Of a stretch of DNA of 64,000 nt, positions 26,198-37,400 are shown one piece after another. The notes beneath the pieces are model-generated. The model was given only the letters and a program-made list of their open reading frames with translations, searched no databases and was not told the DNA's origin. Every line of letters starts with the position of its first letter. Position 1 is the stretch's first letter. Origin of the DNA: Flavobacteriaceae bacterium (GTDB taxonomy: Bacteria > Bacteroidota > Bacteroidia > Flavobacteriales > Flavobacteriaceae). The position numbers and the translations under genes were made by a program. The stretch covers positions 310,001-374,000 of the forward strand of contig JANQNQ010000003.1 in assembly GCA_028279515.1 (NCBI GenBank), in the 5' to 3' direction.

Positions 26198-26267
26198 ACT
26201 TTTAACAACATTTTAAAAACACTTCGAAAGAATTTGTATTACTTTTCATCATGCTAAAGACAATGTC

Positions 26268-26777
26268 ATGAAAAAACTATTACTATTACTCATCATTCCG
26301 TTGATCTCTTTTTCTGCGGAAGCACAACAAACTGAAAACGAAACCACCACCTTCTATTTGATTCGTCATGCCGAAAAAGATCGAAGCGATGCAGAGAATC
26401 GAAATCCCAGTTTAACGGAAGAAGGATTCGAAAGAGCCCAAAAATGGGCGCAGGTCTTCAAGGATGCTGGAGTGCAGACCGTTTACTCTACCGATTATAA
26501 TCGAACCAAACAAACGGCCATGCCCACTGCGAAGCTTACGGGAGAAGGAATCATTTTTTACGATCCACGCAATTTGAATCTTGAAAAGCTAAAAAAAGAC
26601 AACCTCGGAAAGACTGTCTTAATCGTTGGTCACAGCAACACAACTCCGATGCTCGCCAATGCCTTATTAGGGGATCAGAAATACAAGCAAATGTCTGACA
26701 CAGACAACGGCGGACTCTATATGGTTACGCTATTGGCAGACGGAAATACCCTTTCGACCTTGTTGCACGTCGACTGA
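26268..26777 (+). CDS. Secreted histidine phosphatase family protein
   Basis: 169 residues. A signal peptide ends near residue 19 (SFSAEAQ). The histidine phosphatase motif R-H-A-E-K (FYLIRHAEKDRSD) provides the catalytic His; the second His is in VLIVGHSNTTPML. This short form resembles SixA-like and other small branch-1 members. It should hydrolyse phosphate esters in the periplasm; substrate unknown. The gap from 26778 to 26943 shows nothing recognisable. Confidence 0.85.
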   Translation: MKKLLLLLIIPLISFSAEAQQTENETTTFYLIRHAEKDRSDAENRNPSLTEEGFERAQKWAQVFKDAGVQTVYSTDYNRTKQTAMPTAKLTGEGIIFYDPRNLNLEKLKKDNLGKTVLIVGHSNTTPMLANALLGDQKYKQMSDTDNGGLYMVTLLADGNTLSTLLHVD

Positions 26778-26943
26778 TCGTAACAATGTCGATTTTTTAA
26801 GCGCTTTGTCTATAAAATTTTGGAATTGAGAGAAGTAGTGTAAAATTTACAGTACCAATATCTTAATTAACAACAATCTATTCTATTGCAGGCAACGACT
26901 AGTCTTCGACTAGCTAAGGTTAAACTGTCGAAATTCATTCCTT

Positions 26944-27297
26944 ATGCATCATGTTGCTGTACAATTGGACCCTATTTACGGATACGACGCCGCGAATAAG
27001 GCAAAGAGTATCTCTCTTAAGAAAATAGATATCTGCTTTACAGACAAGCAAAAAATCACCAAGATCAAAGGAAAGGTAGACCTCTCCAGGTTTATGGATA
27101 CGGCCGTTACTCTTAATCTTCTTGACGGAAACGGAATAATCATCAAATCGGTCGTCACCAAAGACAACGGAAAATTTACGATAACGTCAAATTACGGAGA
27201 TCTGTTTTATCTAATAGGTGAAGATGTAATGTTTCAGGCGTGTAAGTTGGCCATCTTTGATACCATGGGCAACACCCATGTATATCAAATTCATTGA
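26944..27297 (+). CDS. Hypothetical protein with a beta-sandwich-like C-terminal part
   Basis: 117 residues, no signal peptide, no known motif. From about residue 42 the pattern KIKGKVDLSRFMDTAV, LLDGNGIIIKSVVTKDNGKFTIT, GEDVMFQACKLAIFDTMGN recalls small carboxypeptidase-regulatory-like folds, but the match is weak. The stop abuts the convergent DUF6503 gene with no gap. The coding call rests on length and composition only. Confidence 0.5.
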   Translation: MHHVAVQLDPIYGYDAANKAKSISLKKIDICFTDKQKITKIKGKVDLSRFMDTAVTLNLLDGNGIIIKSVVTKDNGKFTITSNYGDLFYLIGEDVMFQACKLAIFDTMGNTHVYQIH

Positions 27298-28047
27298 TTA
27301 ACACTCAAGGCAGTCCTCTACCTCTATATTCTCTAGTGCTATTTTAGAGAGAAGTTTTAAGCTTCCGCTTTCAAACATACGGTCCAGATCGTAGACCGTT
27401 GTTTCTTTTCCTTCGGGTTTGTAGTTATTATAGTCCACGAAGCGTATTCCCTCAACAGTACGTTGGTTAATGGCCTCCCTAAAACGCATTCCGCCACCAT
27501 TTACATGATATTCGTAGGCCAAATAATCCACATGGTAGTTTTCTTTGTCGATCCAATATACGAAGACATCTTCAAAATCATCACCTCCCCCTTCTTGGTC
27601 AAAAGTCACCTTTACTTTGTGATATTGTTTGTCTTTTACAGCCACCTCTCCGAGATACTCTTTGTTTACAGCGCCGTCATTCAAACCATACGGAAGCACC
27701 GAGAAATAGTGCACAGAGTTGACCGAATTCTTATAGCGATTGACCAGTGAGTCTGGCACTACGGCCTCTTCAGAGTTGATATAACGTCGAAATCCTTCAT
27801 TCGAGAGCACGTCGCAAATCTGCTTTACACTGTCTTTTTGATAACGATCCAAAAAGAACGTCCCTTTATCTCTAAGCGCCTCGTAACGCCTTCCTCTAAA
27901 ATCAAAACCAATCAAGGATGATTGCAAGGCATCTCCACCAGCACTCGCTATGGCTTTATCAACGATGACGTCAACATCAGCGTTTTCTTTTTCTGCACAG
28001 GAGTGTAACAATAGACTAATGACAAGGACGAATAGTACAGATCTCAT
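27298..28047 (-). CDS. DUF6503 family lipoprotein
   Basis: 249 residues from the chosen ATG 28047 (MRSVLFVLVISLLLHSC), which starts the lipoprotein signal directly; the longer frame from 28086 would bury it. The mature part shows the DUF6503 pattern: KAIASAGGDALQSSLIGFDFRGRRYEALRD, YFSVLPYGLNDGAVNKEYLG, FEDVFVYWIDKENYHVDYLAYEYHVNGGGMRFREA, GIRFVDYNNYKPE. The fold resembles LolA/LolB-like lipoprotein carriers in general shape, but function is unknown. It ends in CLEC. Confidence 0.8.
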   Translation of the reverse strand: MRSVLFVLVISLLLHSCAEKENADVDVIVDKAIASAGGDALQSSLIGFDFRGRRYEALRDKGTFFLDRYQKDSVKQICDVLSNEGFRRYINSEEAVVPDSLVNRYKNSVNSVHYFSVLPYGLNDGAVNKEYLGEVAVKDKQYHKVKVTFDQEGGGDDFEDVFVYWIDKENYHVDYLAYEYHVNGGGMRFREAINQRTVEGIRFVDYNNYKPEGKETTVYDLDRMFESGSLKLLSKIALENIEVEDCLEC

Positions 28048-28116
28048 GTTTATTGAATTTGATGCTGTAAATTTACACAATTGCAACGTATCGTTTTGCT
28101 AACAAAAACCTAATAG

Positions 28117-29088
28117 ATGAAAAAAATAGTCCTACTGTTGGTCTTCATGACCGCTCTATCTGGAAATGCCCAAGACGAACCTGCCCATTATCAAGAAGTT
28201 CGATCTGCATTTGTCAAATTGTACAACCAAAAGGATCATCAACAGATCTTCACGATGTTCAGCAAAGAGATGAAACAGGCCGTACCCCTGGAAAAAATAA
28301 AGGAAGTGGTCACTACTTTTCATCAAAATCTCGGACGTATAGACTCGCTGTCGTTACAGGGTGATCAAGGGTTCGTTAAGCTATACAAAGCTAGCTTTGA
28401 GATAACACCGATGACCATGCAGCTATCGGTAAACAAGGACAAACAGATCACCGGACTCCTTTTCAAGGCATGGAAGGATCCCAATGCGACCACAGTGGTC
28501 GAAAGAAACAAAACTCCATTATCACTTCCTTTCAAAGGAAAATGGTTTATTGTATGGGGCGGAGATACGGTACTTCAAAACTATCATGTAGAACACAAAC
28601 CACAGCAACGGGCATTCGATATTGTAATACTAGATGACAACAAAAAATCGTATAAAGGAGAGGGTACAACCAATGAAGACTACTATGCATTTGGACAGCC
28701 ACTATATGCTGCATGTAACGCGACTGTAGTAAAGATGCAAGATGGTATTGAGGACAATGTGCCAGGGGTCATGAACGCTCAACAACCTTCTGGAAATATG
28801 GTCATGCTCAAGACCGAACAAGATGAATACATCCTTTATGCTCATTTCAAAAAAGGAACTGTGGCCGTAAAAGAAGGTGATATCGTAAAAACTGGAGATT
28901 ATTTAGGTGACTGCGGAAACTCAGGAAATTCGAGCGAAGCCCATCTACATTTTCACATGCAAGACAGCCCAGATCGATACAACGCCAACGGTATAAAATG
29001 CTACTTTGAAGAATTCTTGGTCAATGGAAAAATAAAAAAGGACTATTCTCCTGTTCGATTGGAAACCATCCAGCCAATAGAAGAATAG
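28117..29088 (+). CDS. Secreted M23 family metallopeptidase with N-terminal DUF3887-like domain
   Basis: 323 residues. A signal peptide ends SGNAQ. Residues ~25-115 form a DUF3887-like domain (FVKLYNQKDHQQIFTMFSKEMKQAVP). From about residue 165 the peptidase M23 (LytM) domain follows: HKPQQRAFDIVIL with the Asp ligand, and HLHFHMQ with the C-terminal His ligands. The usual H-x(3-8)-D first motif is altered to Q-R-A-F-D, as in related Bacteroidota proteins, so zinc binding at that point is uncertain. Probable role: cleaving peptide cross-links in cell wall. Confidence 0.85.
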   Translation: MKKIVLLLVFMTALSGNAQDEPAHYQEVRSAFVKLYNQKDHQQIFTMFSKEMKQAVPLEKIKEVVTTFHQNLGRIDSLSLQGDQGFVKLYKASFEITPMTMQLSVNKDKQITGLLFKAWKDPNATTVVERNKTPLSLPFKGKWFIVWGGDTVLQNYHVEHKPQQRAFDIVILDDNKKSYKGEGTTNEDYYAFGQPLYAACNATVVKMQDGIEDNVPGVMNAQQPSGNMVMLKTEQDEYILYAHFKKGTVAVKEGDIVKTGDYLGDCGNSGNSSEAHLHFHMQDSPDRYNANGIKCYFEEFLVNGKIKKDYSPVRLETIQPIEE

Positions 29089-29106
29089 TCACTTTTAAGT
29101 GGGCTT

Positions 29107-32100
29107 TTATTTTAGTACAATTTGCTTGCTGAATACTTCCTGTTCTGAAGCAACTTTGATGATATAACTGCCTGTACTGTACGTCGGAAGCTCTAGATCC
29201 ACATCTCCCGTAGTTTGAAGGGTCCATTTTTTTACTAGCTGCCCTAACATATTGTACATCGTAACCTCTTGCAATACCAGTTGCTCTCGGTTTAGAACTT
29301 TTAGCAAGTTTGTATTCTTGATTCGAACAATCGAAAGACCTCCTGTTTCAGAAGTATCAAGAGATAATGCCTTTTCAACAAATACAAGTTGGAATCTATT
29401 CTTATACGCACCTCTTTCTAAAGAAACACTATAGTTTGATTGTTGTAGATCATGCATTATATTTTCCTGATTGTCTTCTAGGAAAATACTCATCTCACGG
29501 TCCAAATTCTCGAGTGCATCGATCATGAAGTCTACAGTGCCAGCATTGTCTATAGTAACGAACAATGGTAATTCGGTAGTTTCCAAGATTTCCGGAATCC
29601 CTTGTATAATACAATCTGAATCATCAATCTTCCAATACATATCGTCTTCCTGCACTTCATTCTTCACAGCATCATAGCCTCTATCTAATCCTTCGGTAGC
29701 ATTTGTATCTATTGTTAACAGCAATTGCCTGTGAAATCCTTCAGAAGAATCAAAACCAAGTCGAATCTTGGTACGCTCATCAGGTGCCGATCGATTATCC
29801 GTTCCGTTCCTAATAAAAACGGAATTACCTGAACTTTCGGTCATGAATACGCGTTGATCATTTTCAAATACAATATTGCCAGCCGTAGTATTGGTGTCAT
29901 CGTCCCCAATGAAGAAGCCTTGTGCCACAGGAATGTACCGTGTTGGAATCTTAGACCCTGTTCCACCTTGGTCCACATCAGGATGCGACATCGCCGGACT
30001 TCCTCCTGATAGGTTGTATAAAGCATACCCACCTTGATACTCTGCAGTATTATGGGAAGTTCCTTCAAAACTATCCCACAAACGAATCGTTCCATCTGTA
30101 GTTGGATTGTCCATGATAAATTCGTTTGCATCTATAGCCGAAGGATATGGGTTTCCTACCAGATATTCATTGCTATTGCCTAACGGAAGCTGTATCAACC
30201 CATTGTTGGGTTTTCCAGTAAAGACAAGATTTTGCTCGTCAGAGACACCTCCTGTACCAGCGCCTTTCATCGTGAAGCCCTGCCCTACTTCTAAATTTCC
30301 TTGACTTCCAATTTGTTGCCATAAGTCGTAATTATCTTTTTCAGCGTTCACAAAAGTGTAAATCCAATACGAACTGATCGTAATGGGTGATGTAGCTCCA
30401 TTATCTGCCGCAAATGGACTTGGGTCAAAGTTCACTGCAATCGGATTGTTCTTATCTGTACCGTCCATTAAAGCGGCCCTTAGATTGTAAGCCGTGTTAT
30501 TGGTCGTGGTACTCACAGCACCTACTGGTGAGCCCCAATAGTTATAGGCAAAGCTGTTTGCCGTGGCTTGTTGATCTCTTTCGATAGTCCCTGCACTGCT
30601 CACTTGTAAATCACTATCGGCAGTTTGGATCAACTGCGATTCATCTTGAAGGTCCAATACTCCATTCAGAACCAACAACTTTGTGTTCGTAATGGCAACA
30701 TCGTTGTTGACCTCTAATGATGCGCCTGAATCAATCACAAGTCCCAAATGCTCATGACTGTTGATAGTTGTCACTTGCGCATTATTACTTAGTTGCACAA
30801 TAGTCCACGGTTTATTCGAAGCCACATCAGTAATATCCCACTCCGTCCCATTAGCCCATGTCGAAGTAGCCGTCCAAGCACCTGAAGCATTGGCCACATA
30901 AGGCATCGGAGCGCTTAAAGCTTGATTGGTGCTCATATTATGCAAACTCATATTTACTCCAGAAGAAGATGCATCGGGCGTTTCGCCAGCAATGGTTTGT
31001 TCCATTTTTAGGTACATCTTAAGATCATCCCATGCTATGGAAGCCACGGTATTACCCAAAACTGCTCCTCTAATATTGACTCCGTCAGCTTCTATTTGCT
31101 GGTATACTTGTTCTTGCAACTGTGTTGTGGTAAGCCCTATGTCATATACGCGAACCTCATTAATATCTCCTTTGAAATAATTGTTGTCGTTTTCTGTATT
31201 TCTTCCGATTTCAAAATCGTGGTCGTCATTCCAAATAGCTGTATCCGAAATTTCAGTTCCCGTCGTAGTTACTTCCTGAAGCATTTCGCCATTGAGGTAT
31301 AGTCTAAGTGTATTAGAGGAAACATCAAAAGTAGCCGCAACATGATGCCAGACATTGGCTACCAAGGCCTGACTACTATCCGTGATCGAAAATCCTCCTG
31401 CGTTCGTTTGAATGAAAGCAGATAAAAACCCGGCAGCATTCATAGACACTCTAAAATTCCGCTGACCAAGGATATCGGCATTACGCAATTCGTCTGTTTT
31501 TATCCAACTCATCATAGTCGCACCTGTATATCCTCCTAAAAAAGCTGACGTACTGGCATAATCATCCACACCATCAAAGTCGAGATTGGCTGTGCACAGC
31601 GTTAATCTAACTGTACGTTGTAATGTACAACCATAGGCATTGATCTCTAACACATAATCTCCAGCATCTGTAGCATCAACAGTAGCAATATCATAGTCGG
31701 CACTGTTAGAAACCACATTGCCATTGGGATCGTACCAAGTATAGGTTATCCTAGAATCTGTATCTAGAATGTCTGGAAAATTGTTCGATACACTAAAGGA
31801 AGCCGCATCTCCTGGGCATAGAGATAGATCTGCACTTTCAGTGAATATGATATCTTCGAAATCTTCAACGGTAAACAACAACATTTGAATTCCGTTTAGT
31901 CCATCACCATAGGTTATGTTTCTAAAATCAATTTTCTGTTCCGAGCAATCATCACTCACGAAGATGGCGTGTATCTTTCCCGGATCTGAATACCTTCGGT
32001 CGGTGCGTCCTCCTTGCCTGCTTGGATCTGTTTCTAAAATAGATGCCCATTGGCGATCCGCCACCAAAGCTCCATTGTTAATAACGACTTCAGCCTCTTC

Positions 32101-34146
32101 TCCGTGATTTTCGTGTTCTACATACACTTTACCTTCTACAGGAGTGCCTGTTGTAGATCGTATTCCAGCGTACATGCCCTTTTGATCAATGAAACCATCG
32201 CCATGCAATCGGAAGTAAGTACCATCTATGGTGCCGCCAGCTGGGTCCGTAAAAGAAATATTATAGCTGAAAAGACCTGTTTTATTCATGTTGAAGACCA
32301 ACTGCGTTGCTTCATCGGGAAGGCCAAGATTGAAAAACCAATCCGAATTATTGATCACACCTCCAGAGATATTTGGATCCGAACTCGTGGAGTAAAAGTT
32401 ATGCCCTTCTATAAATTCGGGTCTTTTACCGCATCCAGGTTGTGTACAGTCGTTGGCACCGTCATTTCCTGTAAAAATGCCGTTGTAATACATTTCATTC
32501 GGACCTTGATATGGCCCAAGATCTTCCGGCGAACCTTGTGATAATGAGCGCTTGTTATTTCTAATACTTACTTGCCTATACAGGGAATTGTCGTAATCAT
32601 TGATCTGAAGCGTTCCGTTTAAATTATTGAGTTGATGATACCAGCGCTCTGTGGCGTTTCCGTTATTATCATACACATCCCAGCCCCACTCATTGGCATC
32701 GGGGAGGTTTTGAGTTTCGATGACCTGCACTCGGTTATCATGACTTAGATACGCCCAATATCCGCCACCATGAAAGGTAAGCATATGCACTTTTTTTCCG
32801 GGAACTACGGTACAATCAAAGATACGCTGGTCGTTGATCCAATCTTCGGTTGGAGTTCGTTCAACTTCCGTGATAATCGTATTAAAAATGTCCACAATCA
32901 GTGCTCTGGACGGTATTAAAGAATGGTCTGCATTCAATCGACTGTAATATTCCGCATTAAACTTTTTAAAAATATCAGGGTCTTCAAGGTACAGTTTGTA
33001 CATGGCTGCCGCAGCGGTTCCGTAACGCTCCCAATGAGCTCCAGTACCAATGTCGCTTGAGAAGAAGTCCGTTGTGGTCAACTGTTCGTGATTTTGAAAA
33101 TCATAATCCCAATCAAAAGGCATTCCTCTAGAATGACCCCAATGGATCTTAAACTCATCTCCATTAAAGAAATTGGGATACAATTCAATAAAACGATCCA
33201 TAACCACCAAAGCGACACCTTCGGCAAATCCTTCTTCGAAACCACTTAAGGTTGTTTCGTAGTGCCATTCATTATCACTGGACAGCGTTACATTGTCGCG
33301 ATACGCATGTAACAGCTCGTGAATCATCAGGCGTGGTTGATCTAAATCCCCGTCGCTGTTAAGTACATATGAAGTGCTTATTTGATTGGGTCCGTTGTAA
33401 TAGGTATTTACCCCAACGGCAAATCCATCATTGACCACAAACACATCGTGGTTTCTTGAAGGCGGCCCATAAATATCTTTAATAATAGGATTCACAAGCG
33501 TGTAGAATTCTTGCATTTTAGTGGCCTGGGCAGCACTAAACGGTCCGACACCTCCTACTCCATAATTGGTTTCGATGTTGATGGTAACATCGTTGGCATT
33601 ATCGCCTAGGTCTTCCCATTGAAAACTTAAGGCAGGCGATGTCCACTCTGTCCCGAGTCCATAATCCATGGTTATGTAGAAGGTATCACCAATATTAAAA
33701 GTAGTGGGGCCATTAAAATTGTTTAGGGCTTCAACCCGAAGTTCTTCATAGCTGTGCCCACCCGTATTCTTGGCGTCTGCATTCAACAGTTGTCCCCAAC
33801 GTATGTCTTGTGCTCCAGGAGTGGTTCCCATTCTAAAACTATAGAAAGAACCCGTTTCCCATTTAACAATTACATTGTGAATACTTTGTGTATATGCTGT
33901 TACATTGGTAGGTCGTTGCGATAGATCCGTTCGGCTTTTGGGATCAACTGCATCTTTACTTTCTACTGCCTTTACAGGCTGTTTATGCGTGCAAACTCTT
34001 GCAACGTTAGTCGTTTCTCTTTTTTGAAATTCGGTTTTATGGATATGAGGCTGTGCAGGCATCGTAGTTATCTCTTGCGCATGCGTATGCAAGGCAACAA
34101 ATAAGAACACCCATACCATCATTCGAGGGGTAGTTGTGAGGGTCAT
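29107..34146 (-). CDS. Giant T9SS-secreted protein: HExxH peptidase-like domain, Ig-like, LamG, sorting domain
   Basis: 1679 residues. Signal peptide (1-23). Residues ~200-450 hold a putative zinc peptidase: HELLH at 276-280 followed ~25 residues later by EEGFAEGVA, where a third Glu ligand would be expected. Next come a beta-rich region, an Ig-like module (about 775-845, CPGDAASFSVSNNFPD ... DAGDYVLEINAYGC), a LamG/concanavalin-like domain (about 855-1040), a large beta-rich module, and a type A T9SS sorting domain (last ~85 residues). From the LamG domain to the C-terminus it is closely similar to the neighbouring 1204-residue protein. Probably an exported surface protease; activity and target are unproven. 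Confidence 0.85.
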   Translation of the reverse strand: MTLTTTPRMMVWVFLFVALHTHAQEITTMPAQPHIHKTEFQKRETTNVARVCTHKQPVKAVESKDAVDPKSRTDLSQRPTNVTAYTQSIHNVIVKWETGSFYSFRMGTTPGAQDIRWGQLLNADAKNTGGHSYEELRVEALNNFNGPTTFNIGDTFYITMDYGLGTEWTSPALSFQWEDLGDNANDVTINIETNYGVGGVGPFSAAQATKMQEFYTLVNPIIKDIYGPPSRNHDVFVVNDGFAVGVNTYYNGPNQISTSYVLNSDGDLDQPRLMIHELLHAYRDNVTLSSDNEWHYETTLSGFEEGFAEGVALVVMDRFIELYPNFFNGDEFKIHWGHSRGMPFDWDYDFQNHEQLTTTDFFSSDIGTGAHWERYGTAAAAMYKLYLEDPDIFKKFNAEYYSRLNADHSLIPSRALIVDIFNTIITEVERTPTEDWINDQRIFDCTVVPGKKVHMLTFHGGGYWAYLSHDNRVQVIETQNLPDANEWGWDVYDNNGNATERWYHQLNNLNGTLQINDYDNSLYRQVSIRNNKRSLSQGSPEDLGPYQGPNEMYYNGIFTGNDGANDCTQPGCGKRPEFIEGHNFYSTSSDPNISGGVINNSDWFFNLGLPDEATQLVFNMNKTGLFSYNISFTDPAGGTIDGTYFRLHGDGFIDQKGMYAGIRSTTGTPVEGKVYVEHENHGEEAEVVINNGALVADRQWASILETDPSRQGGRTDRRYSDPGKIHAIFVSDDCSEQKIDFRNITYGDGLNGIQMLLFTVEDFEDIIFTESADLSLCPGDAASFSVSNNFPDILDTDSRITYTWYDPNGNVVSNSADYDIATVDATDAGDYVLEINAYGCTLQRTVRLTLCTANLDFDGVDDYASTSAFLGGYTGATMMSWIKTDELRNADILGQRNFRVSMNAAGFLSAFIQTNAGGFSITDSSQALVANVWHHVAATFDVSSNTLRLYLNGEMLQEVTTTGTEISDTAIWNDDHDFEIGRNTENDNNYFKGDINEVRVYDIGLTTTQLQEQVYQQIEADGVNIRGAVLGNTVASIAWDDLKMYLKMEQTIAGETPDASSSGVNMSLHNMSTNQALSAPMPYVANASGAWTATSTWANGTEWDITDVASNKPWTIVQLSNNAQVTTINSHEHLGLVIDSGASLEVNNDVAITNTKLLVLNGVLDLQDESQLIQTADSDLQVSSAGTIERDQQATANSFAYNYWGSPVGAVSTTTNNTAYNLRAALMDGTDKNNPIAVNFDPSPFAADNGATSPITISSYWIYTFVNAEKDNYDLWQQIGSQGNLEVGQGFTMKGAGTGGVSDEQNLVFTGKPNNGLIQLPLGNSNEYLVGNPYPSAIDANEFIMDNPTTDGTIRLWDSFEGTSHNTAEYQGGYALYNLSGGSPAMSHPDVDQGGTGSKIPTRYIPVAQGFFIGDDDTNTTAGNIVFENDQRVFMTESSGNSVFIRNGTDNRSAPDERTKIRLGFDSSEGFHRQLLLTIDTNATEGLDRGYDAVKNEVQEDDMYWKIDDSDCIIQGIPEILETTELPLFVTIDNAGTVDFMIDALENLDREMSIFLEDNQENIMHDLQQSNYSVSLERGAYKNRFQLVFVEKALSLDTSETGGLSIVRIKNTNLLKVLNREQLVLQEVTMYNMLGQLVKKWTLQTTGDVDLELPTYSTGSYIIKVASEQEVFSKQIVLK

Positions 34147-34416
34147 GGTGGTTGTTAACTTTGGTTAGATAAGGGTTAAATTAACATTTTATACAATACT
34201 GACTGTCAACCGATTACAACTAATTCAATAATTAGTTAACATTGTATAACTTCTTGTTAATCAATACAAAAGAGGGACTTCACCATATACCCATTTGACC
34301 TATCGGTCTGTGTATTAACACCTTTGTTTGTGATACGGCGTTGTCGTCTTTATAATATGTACGCTGAAATAAATGCACATGGATTATAAAGCTTACAAAC
34401 AAGACATAAAGCGCGG

Positions 34417-37400
34417 TCAATTGGTAAGCACTATCTTTTTAGTAAATTCTCCTGAAGCAGTAGTAATCTTAAGAATGTAGGTTCCTGCTTTAAAAGAAGG
34501 AAGTTGCAGGTCGGTTTCTCCATTCGAAAAAAGAGCACCCCATGTTTTTATTGGTTGCCCTAAGATGTTGTACATGGTTACATTGCTTATTGAATATTTT
34601 TCGGCATTAACCAATCTTAGGCTATTTAGTTGTTTTAGGTGAACAACGGCAATGTCATTTTCAATGATACTATCAACAGATAGTACTTCAAGCGAAAAAA
34701 CGAGTTGAAATCTGTTTTCATAATCGCCAGTATCCAGCCAAACATCATAATCAGAGGTTCTAAGATCGTGCCACACGTTTTGTTGCGTATCTTTTAAGTA
34801 GATCGACGTCTCCGGCGCAATATGCATCAGATCGTCAATGGTAAAGTGAACTTCACCAGGATTATTGATGGAAACCATTAGCGGTAGCTTGGTAGATGCG
34901 TCAATTTCTGAAATTCCTTGAATGATACATGATGTACTATCAACATCCCAAAACAGGTCATCTTCATGGGTTTCATTGTTAATGGCGTCATATCCCCAAT
35001 CCAATCCCTCTGTAGCATTAGTATCAACTGTAAGTAGCAGTTGTCGATGAAAACCTTGAGGTGTCTCAAAGCCCAACCTGATCTTAGCACGTTGGTCCTC
35101 ACTCGGTCCGCCAGTTTGTGTTTCTCTAACAAAAATGGAAAGCGACGATTGTTCTGTTGCAAACACACGTTGATCATTTTCAAAGGTGATATTTCCGGCA
35201 ACCGGATTGCTATCATCATCTCCTATAAAAAAACCTTGGGCCACCGGAATGTAACGTGTTGGTGTCTTTGACCCTGTTCCGGTTTGGTCAACATCAGGAT
35301 GTGAGATGGCCGAAACACCTCCTGAAAGGTTGAATAGCGCGTACCCTCCTTGATAGTCGGTAGTTACATGACTGGTTCCTGCAAAGCTTTCCCAAAAGCG
35401 AATCGTGCCATCGGTCGTTGAATTGTCATTAATGAACGCTACGGCGTCAATCGCTGAAGGATAGGGATTTCCAACCAAGTATTCATTTCCATTACCTAGC
35501 GGAAGCTGTATCAACCCATTGTTGGGTTTTCCTGTAAAAACCAAATTCTGCTCATCAGAGATATTCCCTGTACCAGCACCTTTCATGGTGAACCCTTGAC
35601 CGACTGAAACAGTTCCTAATTCTCCTATATGATTCCAATGATAGTAATCGTCCTTTGTTCCGTTTGCATAGCCATATATCCAATAAGAGCTTACTGTTAT
35701 GGGTGAGGTCGCTCCATTATCTGCTGCAAAAGGATTTGAATCAAAATTTATATTCAATGGATTGTTGTTATCCGTGCCATCTTTAAGCACATCGAACAAG
35801 CGATATGCTGTATTGTTCGAAACGGTTCCAATAGCTCCAACAGGCGATCCCAAATAGTTATAGGCGTAACTATTCGCATTAACCTGTTGATCACGTTCTA
35901 TATGACCCGCGCTCGCCGCGTCCAATTCACTATTTGTCGTTTGAATCAATTGTGACTCCGCTTGTAGGTCCAGAATCCCATTTAATGTTAACACCCCGCT
36001 ATTCGTGATCGAAACGTTGCTATTGGCCTGCAACTTGGCACCTGCATCTATAATGAGCCCAAAATGTTCATGGTTATCGTTGGTTGTAATTGTTGCGTTA
36101 TTTGTTATTTGAACAATGGACCAAGGCTTAATTGTGGCTGGATTTGTGATACCCCATTCGGCTCCATTGCTCCAAGAAGTTGTTGCAGTCCAAGTCCCGG
36201 ATGTGTTGGCCACAAAAGGTATCGGAGCACTCAACGTTTGATCAGATCGCATGTTATACAGAGAAACAAAACGTCCAGCATTTGAGTCGTCTTGTGTCAC
36301 TCCTGGATCATATTGTTCCATTTTTAGGTATAGCTCAAGATCTTCCCATCGCAAAGAATTTATGGTATTTTCAATTGCTGTCCCTCGTATATTCGTTCCA
36401 TCAGTTTCTACCTGCTGATACAATTGTTCTTGGAGTTGACTTGCGGTCAAAGCGACCTTGTATACCCGAACTTCACTAATGTCGCCCATAAAGTAGTTGT
36501 TGTCATTTTCGGTATTCCTACCGATTTCAAATCGATGAAAACGATTCCAAATATCTGAATCATCAATCTTGGTTCCTGTTGTACTCGCTTCCTGTATCAA
36601 TTCCCCATCAATAAATAATTTCAAGTGATTGGTTGCGGCATCAAAAGTTGTTGCCACGTGAAACCACATATTTGCGGTTAGGGGTTGCGTAGTATCGGTA
36701 ATTGCATAACCCCCCGTATCGGTTTGTAGTGAAACTCCCAGATTTCCGGAAGAGGTAACAAACATTCGAAAATTACGTTGGCCAAAAATATCGGCATTTC
36801 TCAATTCATCTAACTTGACCCATCCCATTAAGGTAACTTCATCGTAACCACCCAAAAAGGCTGGAGTGCCCGCATGATCGTTGTTTCCATCAAAATCCAA
36901 ATGAGGAATACATCCTTCAGGATCAAGTCCGCCATCGACAATCGTCCAGCCATAGGTATCGATCAAATCAGTTCTTTGAGTTTCCGACAGGCAGTATGTG
37001 CTGAGTCCCCCATCAAATTGTATCCCTACAGGAATGTCATCAATACCATCACCTGCTACACCACTCGTATCGGTATGCAGTCCGATTAAAAGACGGTCAT
37101 AATTCGTAGTTGATAAGGTCGTTGCTTGTAAAAATCTTGAAGCATTGGTTACATTACTGATGTCCCAACTACTCAAATCTTGGTCAAAGGACACTGCTTG
37201 CTGGATCATTGCGTTAATGTTTTGTGCATTGCGCATGTCCCATCCTCCAATGTCCTGACTAAAGGCAATAGCGTTTCTGAACATTCTTTTGAAGTTGGCA
37301 ACATTACCTACATTCCAATCACCGATGTACTGATCAAATGCTCTAGCCAATCTGAACATTTCTTCCATGGTCAAAACATTGCCCACATCCCAATTACGAA

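Noticed and set aside
34147-34416. Searched for an insertion sequence or RNA between the two giant paralogous genes
   Set aside because: No terminal inverted repeats, transposase fragment or RNA-like structure was seen; the gap probably only holds the promoter of the 1679-residue gene.
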